The translations under genes and the position numbers were made by a program. Positions 49,401 to 60,574 of a stretch of DNA of 64,000 nt are shown in pieces. The notes under the pieces were generated by a model. That model was not told the DNA's origin, did no database searches, and worked only from the letters and a program-made list of their open reading frames with translations. The first letter of the stretch is position 1; each line of letters opens with the position of its first letter. This stretch comes from Sipunculus nudus (lineage: Eukaryota > Annelida > Sipuncula > Golfingiida > Sipunculidae), in the NCBI GenBank assembly GCA_026874595.1, contig CM049307.1:28931079-28995078 (forward strand). Direction: 5' to 3'.

Positions 49401-52400
49401 TATGTTAGCTGATCAGATATGCCAGGAGCACCTTTAAAAGAAAACATATCTCGGAATGAAACATTAATTAATACCTCATTCTGTTAGCCAATCAGGTATG
49501 AAATCAGGAGCACCTTCACTAGAAAGCATATCTCTGAATGAAACATTAATTAATACCTCATTATGTTAGCTGATCAGATATGCCAGGAGCACCTTTAAAA
49601 GAAAACATATCTCAGAATGAAACATTAATTAATACCTCATTAAGTTAGCTGATCAGGTATGAAATCAGGAGCACCTTTAAAAGAAAACATATCTCTGAAT
49701 GAAACATTAATTAATACCTCATTATGTTAGCTGATCAGATATGCCAGGAGCACCTTTAAAAGAAAACATATCTCGGAATGAAACATTAATTAATACCTCA
49801 TTCTGTTAGCCAATCAGGTATGAAATCAGGAGCACCTTTAAAAGAAAACATATCTCTAAATGAAACATTAATTAATACCTCATTATGTTAGCTGATCAGA
49901 TATGCCAGGAGCACCTTTAAAAGAAAACATATCTCTGAATGAAACATTAATACCTCATTCTGTTAGCCGATCAGGTATGAAATCAGGAGCACCTTTAAAA
50001 GAAAACATATCTCTGAATGAAACATTAATTAATACCTCATTATGTTAGCTGATCAGGTATGAAATCAGGAGCACCTTCACTAGAAAGCATATCTCGGAAT
50101 GAAACATTAATTAATACCTCATTCTGTAAGCCGATCAGGTATGAAATCAGGAGCACCTTTAAAAGAAAACATATCTCTGAATGAAACATTAATTAATACC
50201 TCATTCTGTTAGCTGATCAGATATGCCAGGAGCACTTTCAATAGAAAACATATCTCTGAATGAAACATCAATTAATACCTCATTTTGTTACCTGATCAGG
50301 TATGAAATCAAGAGCACCTTCAAAAGAAAACATATATATGAATGAAACATTATTACCCCATCGTGTTGGCCAATAAGGTATGAAATCAGGAGCACCTTCA
50401 AAAGAAAACATCTTTGAATGAAACATTAATACCCCATTCTGTTAGCCGATCAGGTATGAAATCAAGAGCACCTTCACTAGAAAACATATCTCTGAATGAA
50501 ACATTAATACCTCATTCTGTTAGCCGATCAGGTAAGAAATCAGGAGCACCTACAAAAGAAAACATATCTCTGAATGAAACATTAATACCCCATTCTGTTA
50601 GTCAATCAGGTATGAAATCAAAGGCACATTCATTAGAAAGCATATCTCTGAATGAAACATTAATACCTCATTCTGTTGGCTGATCAGGTATGAAATCAGG
50701 AGCACTTTCAATAGAAAACATATCTCTGAATGAAACATTAATTAATACCTCATTCTGTTAGCCAATCAGGTATGAAATCAGGAGCACCTTCAAAAGAAAA
50801 CATATCTCTGAATGAAACATTAATACCCCATTCTGTTAGCCGATCAGGTATGAAATCAAGAGCACCTTCACTAGAAAACATATCTGTAAATGAAACATGA
50901 TTACCCCATCGTGTTGGCCGATAAGGTATGAAATCAGGAGCACCTTCAAAAGAAAACATATCTTTGAATGAAACATTAATACCCCATTCTGTTGGCTGAT
51001 CAGGTATGAAATCAGGAGCACTTTCAATAGAAAACATATCTCTCAATGAAACATTAATACCTCATTCTGTTAACCGATCAGGTATGAAATCAGGAGCACC
51101 TTCAAAAGAAAACATATCTCTGAATAAAACATTAATTAATACCTCATTCTGTTAGCTGATCAGGTATGAAATCAGGAGCACCTTCACTAGAAAGCATATC
51201 TCTGAATGAAACATTAATACCTCATTCTGTTGGCTGATCAGGTATGAAATCAGGAGCACTTTCAATAGAAAACATATCTCTCAATGAAACATTAATACCT
51301 CATTCTGTTAACCGATCAGGTATGAAATCAGGAGCACCTTCAAAAGAAAACATATCTCTGAATAAAACATTAATTAATACCTCATTCTGTTAGCTGATCA
51401 GGTATGAAATCAGGAGCACCTTCACTAGAAAGCATATCTCTGAATGAAACATTTATACCCCATTCTGTTGGCTGATCAGGTATGAAATCAGGAGCACTTT
51501 CAATAGAAAACATATCTCTCAATGAAACATTAATACCTCATTCTGTTAACCGATCAGGTATGAAATCAGGAGCACCTTCAAAAGAAAACATATCTCTGAA
51601 TAAAACATTAATTAATACCTCATTCTGTTAGCTGATCAGGTATGAAATCAGGAGCACCTTCACTAGAAAGCATATCTCTGAATGAAACATTAATACCTCA
51701 TTCTGTTAGCCAATCAGGTATGAAATCAGGAGCACCTTCAAAAGAAAACATATCTCTGAATGAAACATTAATTAATACCTCATTCTGTTAGCTGATCAGG
51801 TATGAAATCAGGAGCACCTTCACTAGAAAGCATATCTCTGAATGAAACATTAATACCTCATTCTGTTAGCCAATCAGGTATGAAATCAGGAGCACCTTCA
51901 AAAGAAAACATATCTCTGAATGAAACATTAATTAATACCTCATTATGTTAGCTGATCAGGTATGAAATCAGGAGCACCTTCACTAGAAAGCATGTCTCTG
52001 AATGAAACATTAATACCTCATTCTGTTAGCCAATCAGGTATGAAATCAGGAGCACCTTTAAAAGAAAACATATCTCTGAATGAAACATTAATTAATACCT
52101 CATTCTGTTAGCTGATCAGATATGCCAGGAGCACCTTTAAAAGAAAACATATCTCTGAATGAAACATTAATTAATACCTCATTCTGTTAGCTGATCAGGT
52201 ATGAAATCAGGAGCACCTTCACTAGAAAGCATATCTCTGAATGAAACATTAATTAATACCTCATTCTGTTAGCCAATCAGGTATGAAATCAGGAGCACCT
52301 TCAAAAGAAAACATATCTCTGAATGAAACATTAATTAATACCTCATTCTGTTAGCTGATCAGGTATGAAATCAGGAGCACCTTCACTAGAATGCATATCT

Positions 52401-54271
52401 CTGAATGAAACATTAATACCTCATTCTGTTAGCCAATCAGGTATGAAATCAGGAGCACCTTTAAAAGAAAACATATCTCGGAATGAAACATTAATGAATA
52501 CCTCATTCTGTAAGCCGATCAGGTATGAAATCAGGAGCACCTTCAAAAGAAAACATATCTCTGAATGAAACATTAATTAATACCTCATTATGTTAGCTGA
52601 TCAGATATGCCAGGAGCACCTTTAAAAGAAAACATATCTCGGAATGAAACATTAATTTATACCTCATTCTGTTAGCCGATCAGGTATGAAATCAGGAGCA
52701 CCTTTAAAAGAAAACATATCTCTGAATGAAACATTAATTAATACCTCATTCTGTTAGCTGATCAGATATGCCAGGAGCACCTTTAAAAGAAAACATATCT
52801 CTGAATGAAACATCAATTAATACCTCATTTTGTTACCTGATCAGGTATGAAATCAAGAGCACCTTCAATAGAAAGCATATCTCTGAATGAAACATTAATA
52901 CCTCATTCTGTTAGCCGATCAGGTATGAAATCAGGAGCACCTTCAAAACAAGTTCACATAAACCATAGAGAGCAACTTTCCCATCACTCCCATCAGCTGA
53001 GTAATCAGTTAAAATAAATCTAATACCTGTCCTTATATCACATGCATATACAAGCCCACTTTGACACACCTCAAATGGTTAAAACAAGATGTGGTCAGAC
53101 AATGGTCCATTAGAGGGCCCTGCATTTCTGGTAGTACTGGACTAGTTTACATACAGGTAAAAAGTTTAGTTTATAGTTCAAAAATATGACAAACAGAAAC
53201 AGGTTTTTATCAATATGCATGAGAGAACAAAAATTCTACGGGTTCAAATCATATTAAAGAAGATATGGTTGAAATAATGTGTGCAATACGAAATCATCTT
53301 TTGTTCTCTGGCAGCCATATTGGATATTTGGCGGGTGTGTATTGTGATGGGGATTGAGCCCTTGAAGGTACCAATCATCCCTGTGAATATTTAAAAGATC
53401 TGGTGTGTTCTTGTTGATATAATGCACGCGAAAATCACAGATTGTGCTCTGACAGCCATATTGAAATTCTAACAGGTCTGTAATTCATTAGGTCTGGAGC
53501 CCTCATGGGTCCCAATGATCCCTGTGAATTTGAGAAGGATCAAAGTTTTTCTTTTTGAGATATCATGCACGAAAGAAAATCACAGATTGTGCTCTGGTGG
53601 CCATTTTGGAATTCACATAGACCTGTATTTTGGTAGGGATGGAGTCCTTACAGGTACCAAGCATCCCTGTGAATATGAGAACGACCAAGCTTTTTCTTTT
53701 TGAGATATCATATGCAAAAGAAAATCATGGACTGTGCTCTGGTGGCCGTATTAGAATTTCTACAGACCTGTAATTTGATATGTCTGCAGCCCTTATAAGT
53801 ACCAATCATCCCTGTGAATTTGAGAAAGATCAAGCATGTTCTTGTTGTGACATCGAAAATCACTGATTGTGCTCTGGTGGCCATACCCCAAGTCTGGTAG
53901 GTCTGTTATTCAATAGGTCTGGAGGGCTGACAGGTAAAAAATCATCCCTGTGAATTTGAGAAAGATTAAGCATGTTCTTGTTGAGACAAGGTGCGCAAAA
54001 GGAAGTGTCACTGATGGACGGAGGGACACAGTGATCACTATAGGGTACCGCTACCCTAATTAAAACAGCATATGAATATATTGTGAAATAACAAAAGTCA
54101 CCTTACCTATGTCCTGATAAGCAGGCGGCCCTGCCACATAGAATAGTCTGATTACATAGAGATAGTAGGTGTTGTGGTCCCCGTGCTCTGTCCAGTAACA
54201 CTTGTCCGGGTCAACCTCATTACCCCAGCTCTTAAACTTCATCTCCTGGGTTTCTATATTTGTTATGAATC
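43238..54271 (-). CDS. Gene B (3' part): paralog of gene A, last four exons
   Basis: Exons on the minus strand, 5' to 3': 54271-54107, 47168-46998, 46628-46377, 43464-43238 (165, 171, 252 and 227 nt), all joined in phase 1 with AG acceptors and gtaagg/gtaagt/gtaagt donors. They correspond one to one to gene A exons 4-7 (159, 162, 255, 212 nt). The encoded part covers the end of module 2, all of module 3 and all of module 4. Unlike gene A, module 4 keeps an intact signature (QGGMFTVPEFET). The tail is Pro/Gln-rich and ends DTDCCRIL, a CaaX-like box with an extra Cys. Exons 1-3 were not found between 54300 and 64000, so they lie to the right of the window or are too diverged to see. Intron 4 (~6.9 kb) is mostly a tandem array of copies of the exon 5 acceptor. 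Gene A and gene B are convergent, 13.9 kb apart. The function is unknown. Confidence 0.8.
44040..45440 (-). repeat. Dispersed composite repeat, copy 3 (inverse)
   Basis: It shares with 4800-7463/9111-9305 and (inverse) 60575-63195 the blocks gctggagctatcatcac, attcgtggtgccacctgc, ttggcagactgccaa, gggttcactcagtgc and ggtccagcattgaagcat. It lies 3' of gene B exon 6, in intron 6. Confidence 0.65.
46138..46430 (-). repeat. 61-64 bp tandem array (5 units) duplicating the exon 6 donor of gene B
   Basis: gaagcc starts at 46138, 46200, 46261, 46325 and 46389. The 46389 unit is the true exon 6 end. Read on the minus strand, each unit encodes a version of ETMSQTMQRAMSWLQYNT followed by gtaagt (gttagt in the last). 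The donors lie +64, +128 and +188 nt beyond the true one, none in frame for exon 7. Confidence 0.9.
46377..46628 (-). CDS. Gene B exon 6-equivalent, module 3 end and module 4 start
   Basis: On the minus strand the acceptor gttttgtag is before 46628 and the donor gtaagt follows 46377. It encodes GGCLDSQRSLFREHGE, YFVRILRVCF, a Pro/Ala-rich linker, LTYKTFCPVQLTQGGMFTVP and SWLQYNT. The 3' end and donor are repeated four more times downstream (46138-46370). Confidence 0.85.
46998..47168 (-). CDS. Gene B exon 5-equivalent, module 3 first half
   Basis: On the minus strand the acceptor tcttttgaag is before 47168 and the donor gtaagt follows 46998. It encodes GAADFLPDQLREGGILSHPE, then VDKARQWIQQNPSINVTNIQ. 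An alternative acceptor in the next repeat unit (first exon base 47249) would add exactly 81 nt (27 codons) without a stop and in frame. Confidence 0.85.
47165..52949 (-). repeat. 5.8-kb tandem array of 78-82 bp units duplicating the exon 5 acceptor of gene B
   Basis: About 70 units. Read on the minus strand, each carries ttttcttttgaag|gtgctcctgatttc, the same polypyrimidine/acceptor and first exon bases as exon 5 (47168). The 78-bp form is 26 codons and reads FSFEGAPDFIPD-(R/W)LTEWGINVSFRD. Many units carry a 4-bp TTAA insertion (82 bp) or a TGG-to-TGA change that stops the frame. A third variant (gatcagatatgccagg) is 3 bp shorter. Larger blocks repeat too: 47885 onward reappears at 50414, the block ending 48240 reappears ending 51046, and a ~239-bp triple repeats at 51069, 51308 and 51546. 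Confidence 0.95.
53290..54010. repeat. ~140-bp tandem repeat (five units) in gene B intron 4
   Basis: catccctgtgaat recurs at about 53379, 53516, 53663, 53807 and 53947, each followed by gagaa-gatcaagc-ttct and preceded by gattgtgctctggtggccat. Confidence 0.8.
54107..54271 (-). CDS. Gene B exon 4-equivalent
   Basis: On the minus strand the acceptor ttgttcacag is before 54271 and the donor gtaagg follows 54107. It encodes FITNIETQEMKF, then WTEHGDHNTYYLYVIRLFYV and AGPPAYQDIG, aligning directly with gene A exon 4. Confidence 0.88.
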
Positions 54272-54892
54272 CTGTGAACAAAAACAAAACAATGTCAATG
54301 AAGTACAATAAGAGTCTACTTCACAGCTGTCATGACTATAAACATCCATACACATGATAAATTGCCAGTATCATGTGGAATTCAAAGATCATTAACAATT
54401 TCTCTGTCAATTATGCCAGACAATTGTTTACTTTTGTTTATTGTGATAAGGTTAATATTACTATTATATCATGATAGTGTGTCAAATATTTTAAACAGCA
54501 CAAAGAGATAAAAAGCAAATGTTTAGTCAAAATGACATTTCCATGCATGGCAACCAGATTTCTATAATAAGGTTTTAGGTCTGTAATCTGATGTCAAACA
54601 CAAAGCAGTCTCCGCTGACTTTACTCTATTTTCCCTCATATGTCAGGCCCGTCATCCTGATCAGCTTTTCTTAGCTGCCTCAGGAGGACATAACCCAGAG
54701 GTCAAGTGTTTCAGTGTGGAGAAGAGTCTAAACAGAATGTGAACCCATGTACTTGGGTATAGATTTATGAAACAAGGCAGGGGTAACTGAAAAATGGTAT
54801 TGTAATTGAATGTAATTAATAACATGATTTCATGTAAATGAAAGTAATTTGTAATTTGACATATTTTAAATAACAAGTAATTGTAATTGTTA

Positions 54893-54990
54893 CTAGAATG
54901 TGGACAGTCTACAAGTGACTACATGTATCCCCCAAAAAATCACAGAGGTATGGGCAAAATAAGGCACTGAATGTTCCTGACATGACATGA
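54893..54990 (-). mobile_element. CTAG-end fragment of the Helitron-like family
   Basis: ctagaatgtggacagtctac-aag-tgactacatgtatcc matches the CTRR end of the family on the minus strand. The opposite end signature (ctggcggatacaatta) occurs at 63186-63200, so the two may bound a single ~8.3-kb element with nested repeats, or be separate fragments. Confidence 0.55.
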
Positions 54991-55319
54991 CTCCAATTTT
55001 GTACCATCAGTAATGCCAACTTAACTCCTCATATTTGTGCATTTTTTACTAAAAACTAATTTTTACTTGACCTCTGATCAGTTAACCTCAAAATCTACAG
55101 ATTTCCTCACTTTGGGCAAGTAAGCCATGTGTGAAAGATGGAAGGTTTGGGATGAAAAGTTTGATTTACAGTGCATCCACAATCTTTATAAAGTTGTGGC
55201 TCCTGTGACCTTCAACTTTGATCTCTGGACCCTGAAAATCAAAATGAATTTACTTAAGTGGTGGGTCATTAATAAATCAAGTTTGAAGCCAATCTGTTAA
55301 TCACAAGCAGAATTATCAT

Positions 55320-56260
55320 TCATAAACTAATTTGTGAATGGATAGGCCCTGTGACCTTAACCTTTTACCCTATGACCCAAAAATCAAATAGAATCTTGCC
55401 CTATGGACAGGTCAGCAATATCTTGAAGATGGGAAGGTTTGTGAAGAAAGGTTTGGCTTGAAATGGTTCATCTAATGGTTTGGATTTGTAAGTCCAACGG
55501 TTTTAAAATGTGCCCTGTTAACGGACGGACGGCCGGACAGACGGACAAAGGACCACAACTATAGCTCAGATGACTTATAGTCAGCAGAGCTAAAAAACTT
55601 CAATAATTAGAATAATTTTTAATCTTTTGCTTTCAAATTTCAGATTAAACATTTTAAATCCATATGTATCCCAGCTGTGAAAAATAAATTAAATTTACTT
55701 ACAAGAAAAAAACGTGTCATGGTCAAATTTGGGCAAAATTTAAGGTACCAATTTTAATATTTTCATAAAATTTTAGAAACTTTGAAAGATTTTGATCTTA
55801 TTTTGGGTAAACAATTAAATTTTGATTAATTAAAGTTATATTACTGAAAAAAGTCCCTAGTTTTAACATTTTTGTGTGTTAAGTTACCAAATAAGGGCCC
55901 ATAATGTTTTTCAGATTATATAATACAGACCTAATTTCTGGCATGTACATCGGAACTATATAGAGGAATATTTATGGTAAATATGAGGAAAAACAGATGA
56001 GTGGTTTTGATATTAGGCAGTCCTGAAGCGTGAAAATAGGTTTTTAATAAAAAATTGAATGAAGTGGCAAAGACCCAGGTTTCGGCTCGGTAGGAGATCT
56101 TAGGGACATCTAACATTATGCCGAATTTTGGATTCCTAGGACTTACAATATCAAAACTTGCCACATCTATGGACGGACGGACGGACGAAGGGCAGACAGA
56201 TGACGGACAGTGGACTACGACTATAGCTCAGATGACTTATAGTCAGCTGATCTAATAAGG
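55320..56260 (+). repeat. Two adjacent copies of the agctcag-hairpin repeat
   Basis: Each ends in ggacggacgg followed by gactatagctcagatgac (about 55520-55590 and 56165-56255). The second contains atctaacattatgccgaat as in 42795. Confidence 0.65.
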
Positions 56261-57114
56261 GACCCATGGGTCACGGCGCTCAGCTGATCGTGATTGTACT
56301 ATAAAATGTTTCTCCACTGTGATACTATATCGAGTCGATAAAGCTTATGAATATCATGGACATAAAGGAATGTAATGTAATATGTGAGTAAATGATAAAT
56401 GAAATTACCTGACTGATGGGTTAATAGAGTCAAATATAGTGGTTTATTTTTTATTTATTTAGGAGGGGTTGAAAATTGTGATATATTTGAGCAAATATGA
56501 ATGCAATGACAGCAGTAATAAGCAGTAGTAGAATGATGATAAGGCTATTTGTTGAAGGATCTAAAGTGTATGGTAGTCTGCAAGCTTTCAATTTGACAGA
56601 TATGATGTTATGATTAACTATGCTGATGAAGTGATTTATGAATTTGTGACTGTATGACACAATATCTCTTTAGTCTTGACAAGGTACATTATTGTGATGC
56701 CCACTATGTCTACATATTACACAATATTGACATAATTTCTGGCATGTACATAGGTACCTATGGACGAATAGTTATACAAAATATTAAAGTATGAATATAT
56801 CTGATTCATCTTGTTCTTGCTTACTGAGGCTGACTTTGGGATGGGGTTCGGAGAAGGGAAAAGTGAGGGCAGCACGAAGGTGGATGTAGAAATATTCTAT
56901 TGTAATGTTTTTCATTTATATAAGAATATGAAAAGCTAAGAGGAAAGGGGCCCTCCTACTTCGTTATAGTAAAGTTCTAAATATATGATTGCAAACTAAT
57001 ACTCTGACAAGACTGTCATGAAGAAAAACAGTAAAATTTTGAGATACTGTGATGCATATGAAAATTTACAGATGGACAGGCAAGGGGGCAGAATGGACTG
57101 ATACCTTTATTTCA

Positions 57115-58400
57115 CTTTCAAGGGAATAATGCATTTAAGTTCATATGTAATCCTATTTTTTAAGCATATCCACTTTTTCCATTAAGAAATTTTTATCTGA
57201 ATCATTTTTTTATTTACAGGTTTTATAAATTTTTAATAAAAAAACCTGAAAATATAAGTTAAAATATTAGAATTGTTGCAAAAGTTGCAATCATTATATA
57301 TACAGAGTAAAAAACTGAAACTCTAAATTAAAATATTAGAATTGTTGCAAAAGTTGCAATCATCTTGAAGATGGGAAGGTTTGTGAAGAAAAGTTTGGCT
57401 TGAAATGCATACACTTTCTTTTTAAAGAAATGGGTCCTGTGACCTTGACCTTTGGCCGCTGGACCCCAAAATCGACACGGTTCTTACTTTTGTGGTGAGC
57501 CATAGATAAGTTAAGTTGGAAAACAATTATGTCAGACTCAACTGGAGTTATTATCTGGAAATTAATTTGTGAACAGATGGGTCCTGTGACCTTGACATTT
57601 GACCTTGTGACCCCAATTTTATTTATGCTCTGCCAATACTGGCCAGTAAGCTAAATGTGCAAGCTGAAAAGAGTGGGATGAAAAGCTTGGCTTCACAAGG
57701 AACATCAGCTGAATTTTGAAAAAAAAAATATCAGCAACTGCAAAATATTTTTATTTCTTTTGGTTTTTCATGTATATTTGCATTTGAAAAGAGAGAATGG
57801 CTGTGCTAAAATGAAACTGTAAATTATAGAATAATGGGCATAAGCTAAAGCATACGCACTGTGAAATAAATGAAACCTGTGGCACCAAGGGAAACTAGGG
57901 CTCAAGGACTGGGGGAGGGGGGGGGGGGGAGTTTCAACACCTTTGGAAATAAATACAGAATACGGAATTAAATTCATCGGTGCTCACAGGGACTGGTGGG
58001 AGTTACAGCACCTCTGCATATACTTAAAGGATAAAATTTAATTTAAATGAAATTTCAAGGGAATAATGCATTTAAGTTCATATATAATCCTATTTTTTAA
58101 GCATATCCACTTTTTCCATTAAGAAATTTTTATCTGAATCGTTTTTTTATTTACAGGTTTTATAAATTTTTAATAAAAAAACCTGAAAATATAAGTTAAA
58201 ATATTAGAATTATTGCAAAAGTTGCAATCATCTTGAAGGTGGGAAGGTTTCCTATTTTTTAAGCATATCCACTTTTTCCATTAAGAAATTTTTATCTGAA
58301 TCATTTTTTTTATTTACAGGTTTTATAAATTTTTAATAAAAAAACCTGAAAATATAAGTTAAAATATTAGAATTGTTGCAAAAGTTGCAATCATATATCC
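57115..58400 (+). repeat. Three partial copies of a ~245-bp repeat
   Basis: cctattttttaagcatatcc with ttacaggttttataaattt and gttgcaaaagttgcaatca occur at 57151-57365, 58091-58235 and 58250-58395. The last two are adjacent. Confidence 0.8.
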
Positions 58401-59039
58401 AGAGTGTAGCTCATATTGGGTCATATTATGCATACACATATATTTTATTATTTTTAAATCATAAATGTTTAAATTGAATTTAAAAGAAAATAATGCCACA
58501 ACATGGCATCTACAAGAATATTCCTTGAATCACTATTAAAAAGTTTTGCACATTGGAGTTTTCAGTACATGCTTAATTTTATTCACCAAAATAAAATAAA
58601 AGTAAATTTGATCAAATAAAACATCTTTTCAAATAAAGTATACACACTGTTGGTTGAATGAGGGACAAACAATATCATTGTGCTAATAACTATCCCAGTT
58701 TTAATTTATTACTGGAATTAATAGTCAATTTCACACCTGGTGAAGTTTTTTTCTCTTCTGAAGTAAGGAATTACTTATCTGATGAACATCCACACTTTCA
58801 TAACAGTTCACCACTTTGTGGACACAATTAAATGTACACTTTAATCATTGTTACCCTGGTGGTACAATACAAAATCTAAAATGTAGCATAGCCTAGAATA
58901 AGAATGAATCAAATACAGAAAATAATAACATTCATCTAGTTTATGCACCATCTGGGGGGGGGGAGTGCAGGGCAGAGGGGAAGCCTGCTGGTAGTGGCCA
59001 GGCTGACCCAAGGCAAGCTGCCTGGGGTGGGTTACATAA

Positions 59040-60270
59040 TGCAAGTGAAGGCTGTACTACTAGGTGGGCTAGATGTAAACAACACTTGACATGGTGTATG
59101 AAAACATGAATAAAAGCTATTCTTTCCAATCAATTTCTTTGAAATTTCAGATTTTAAAAGATTAAATCCTTATGTATATATGCTGTGAAAATTAAATCAA
59201 CAGTGCCAAAGTTGGACAAAATTTAAGGTATTGATTTTTTATTTATGCTAATAACTTGAAAAATTTGCAAAATTCAGATCTAATTTTGGGTAAACAATTG
59301 AATCTTGATTAAATAAAGTTATATTCCTGAAAAAAAAGTCTCTAGGTTCAGCAATTCAGTTTTTTTTCCTTAATATCTCGAAGGAACGAAGTCCTAATGA
59401 CCCAATTTTTGGTATGGTAGGAGATTTTGGGGACATCTAAAATAATGCCAACAGCCTGGGGAGCATAGAGAAGTGCAATGAATGACCTACAGTCATCAAA
59501 GTGGACTGCTTGACAATGTAAGGGAATACAACAAGAGCCTCCAAAAAAATTCCATAACTAGCCTAATTTTGCAGCTTTTATTTTCAAATTTCAGATTTTA
59601 ACAGATTAAATCCTTATGTATACATGCTGTGAAAATTAAATCCACAGTACTTAAAGGAAAAAAAACATGCCGTGGCCAATGTTGGGCAAAATTTAAGGTA
59701 CCAATTTTATATTTTTGCCAATATTTAAAGAAATTTAACAGATTTTGATCTAATTTTTGGTATACAATTAAATTTTGATTAATTAAAGTTGTATTACTGG
59801 AAAAAAGTCCCTACCTTTAAGACTTTTGGTCTTAAGTGACCAAATATCTTCCTGATTTTTTTACAAAGTCCATTATGTTTGGGCCCATAATTTTTTTAAA
59901 TTATATAATACTGACTTGTACATAGGAACTATATAGAGGAATATTTATGGTAAATATGAAAAAACCAGATGAGTGGTTTTGATATTAGGCAGTCCTGAAG
60001 TGTGAAAATAGATTTCAAATAAAAAATTGAGGTTTTTCCTTAATATCTCGAAGGAACGAAGTCCTATTGACCCAATTTTCGGCATGGTAGGAGATTTTGG
60101 GGACATCTAACTGTATGCCAAATTTCAGATTCGTAGGTCCAAAGGTGTCGAAACGTGCCAGTCTTATGGACGGACATCCGGACAGATGGACGGACAGACG
60201 GACAGACAGACAGACGACGGACAATGGACCACGACTATAGCTCAGATGACTTATAGTCACCTGAGCTAAA
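59040..60270 (+). repeat. Copy of the agctcag-hairpin repeat
   Basis: It has the same internal blocks (gggcaaaatttaaggtacc, aatatctcgaaggaacga, ggagattttggggacatc) and the same terminal gacggac microsatellite and hairpin (60236-60268). Confidence 0.65.
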
Positions 60271-60574
60271 AATGCAGCCATATTATTTTTAAATAAGTGA
60301 GTCCTGTGACCTTGACCACTGACCTCATTACCCAAAAATCATATAGTGTTTTGCTTAAATGGTTGGCCATATTAAAGTCAAGTTTGAAATCCATGTGTCA
60401 ATCCAACCTTGAGTAATTAACTGGAAACAAATTTGTGTGAATGGCTGCTTGGACAGACAGACAAACAGACAGACAGGGTGATCACTATAGGGCATCCACT
60501 TGTGATCAATAAACATACCAGGTTTTGGGACACTAGATGCATTCACAGCTGAGAAATTGACACGATTGTTGTCA

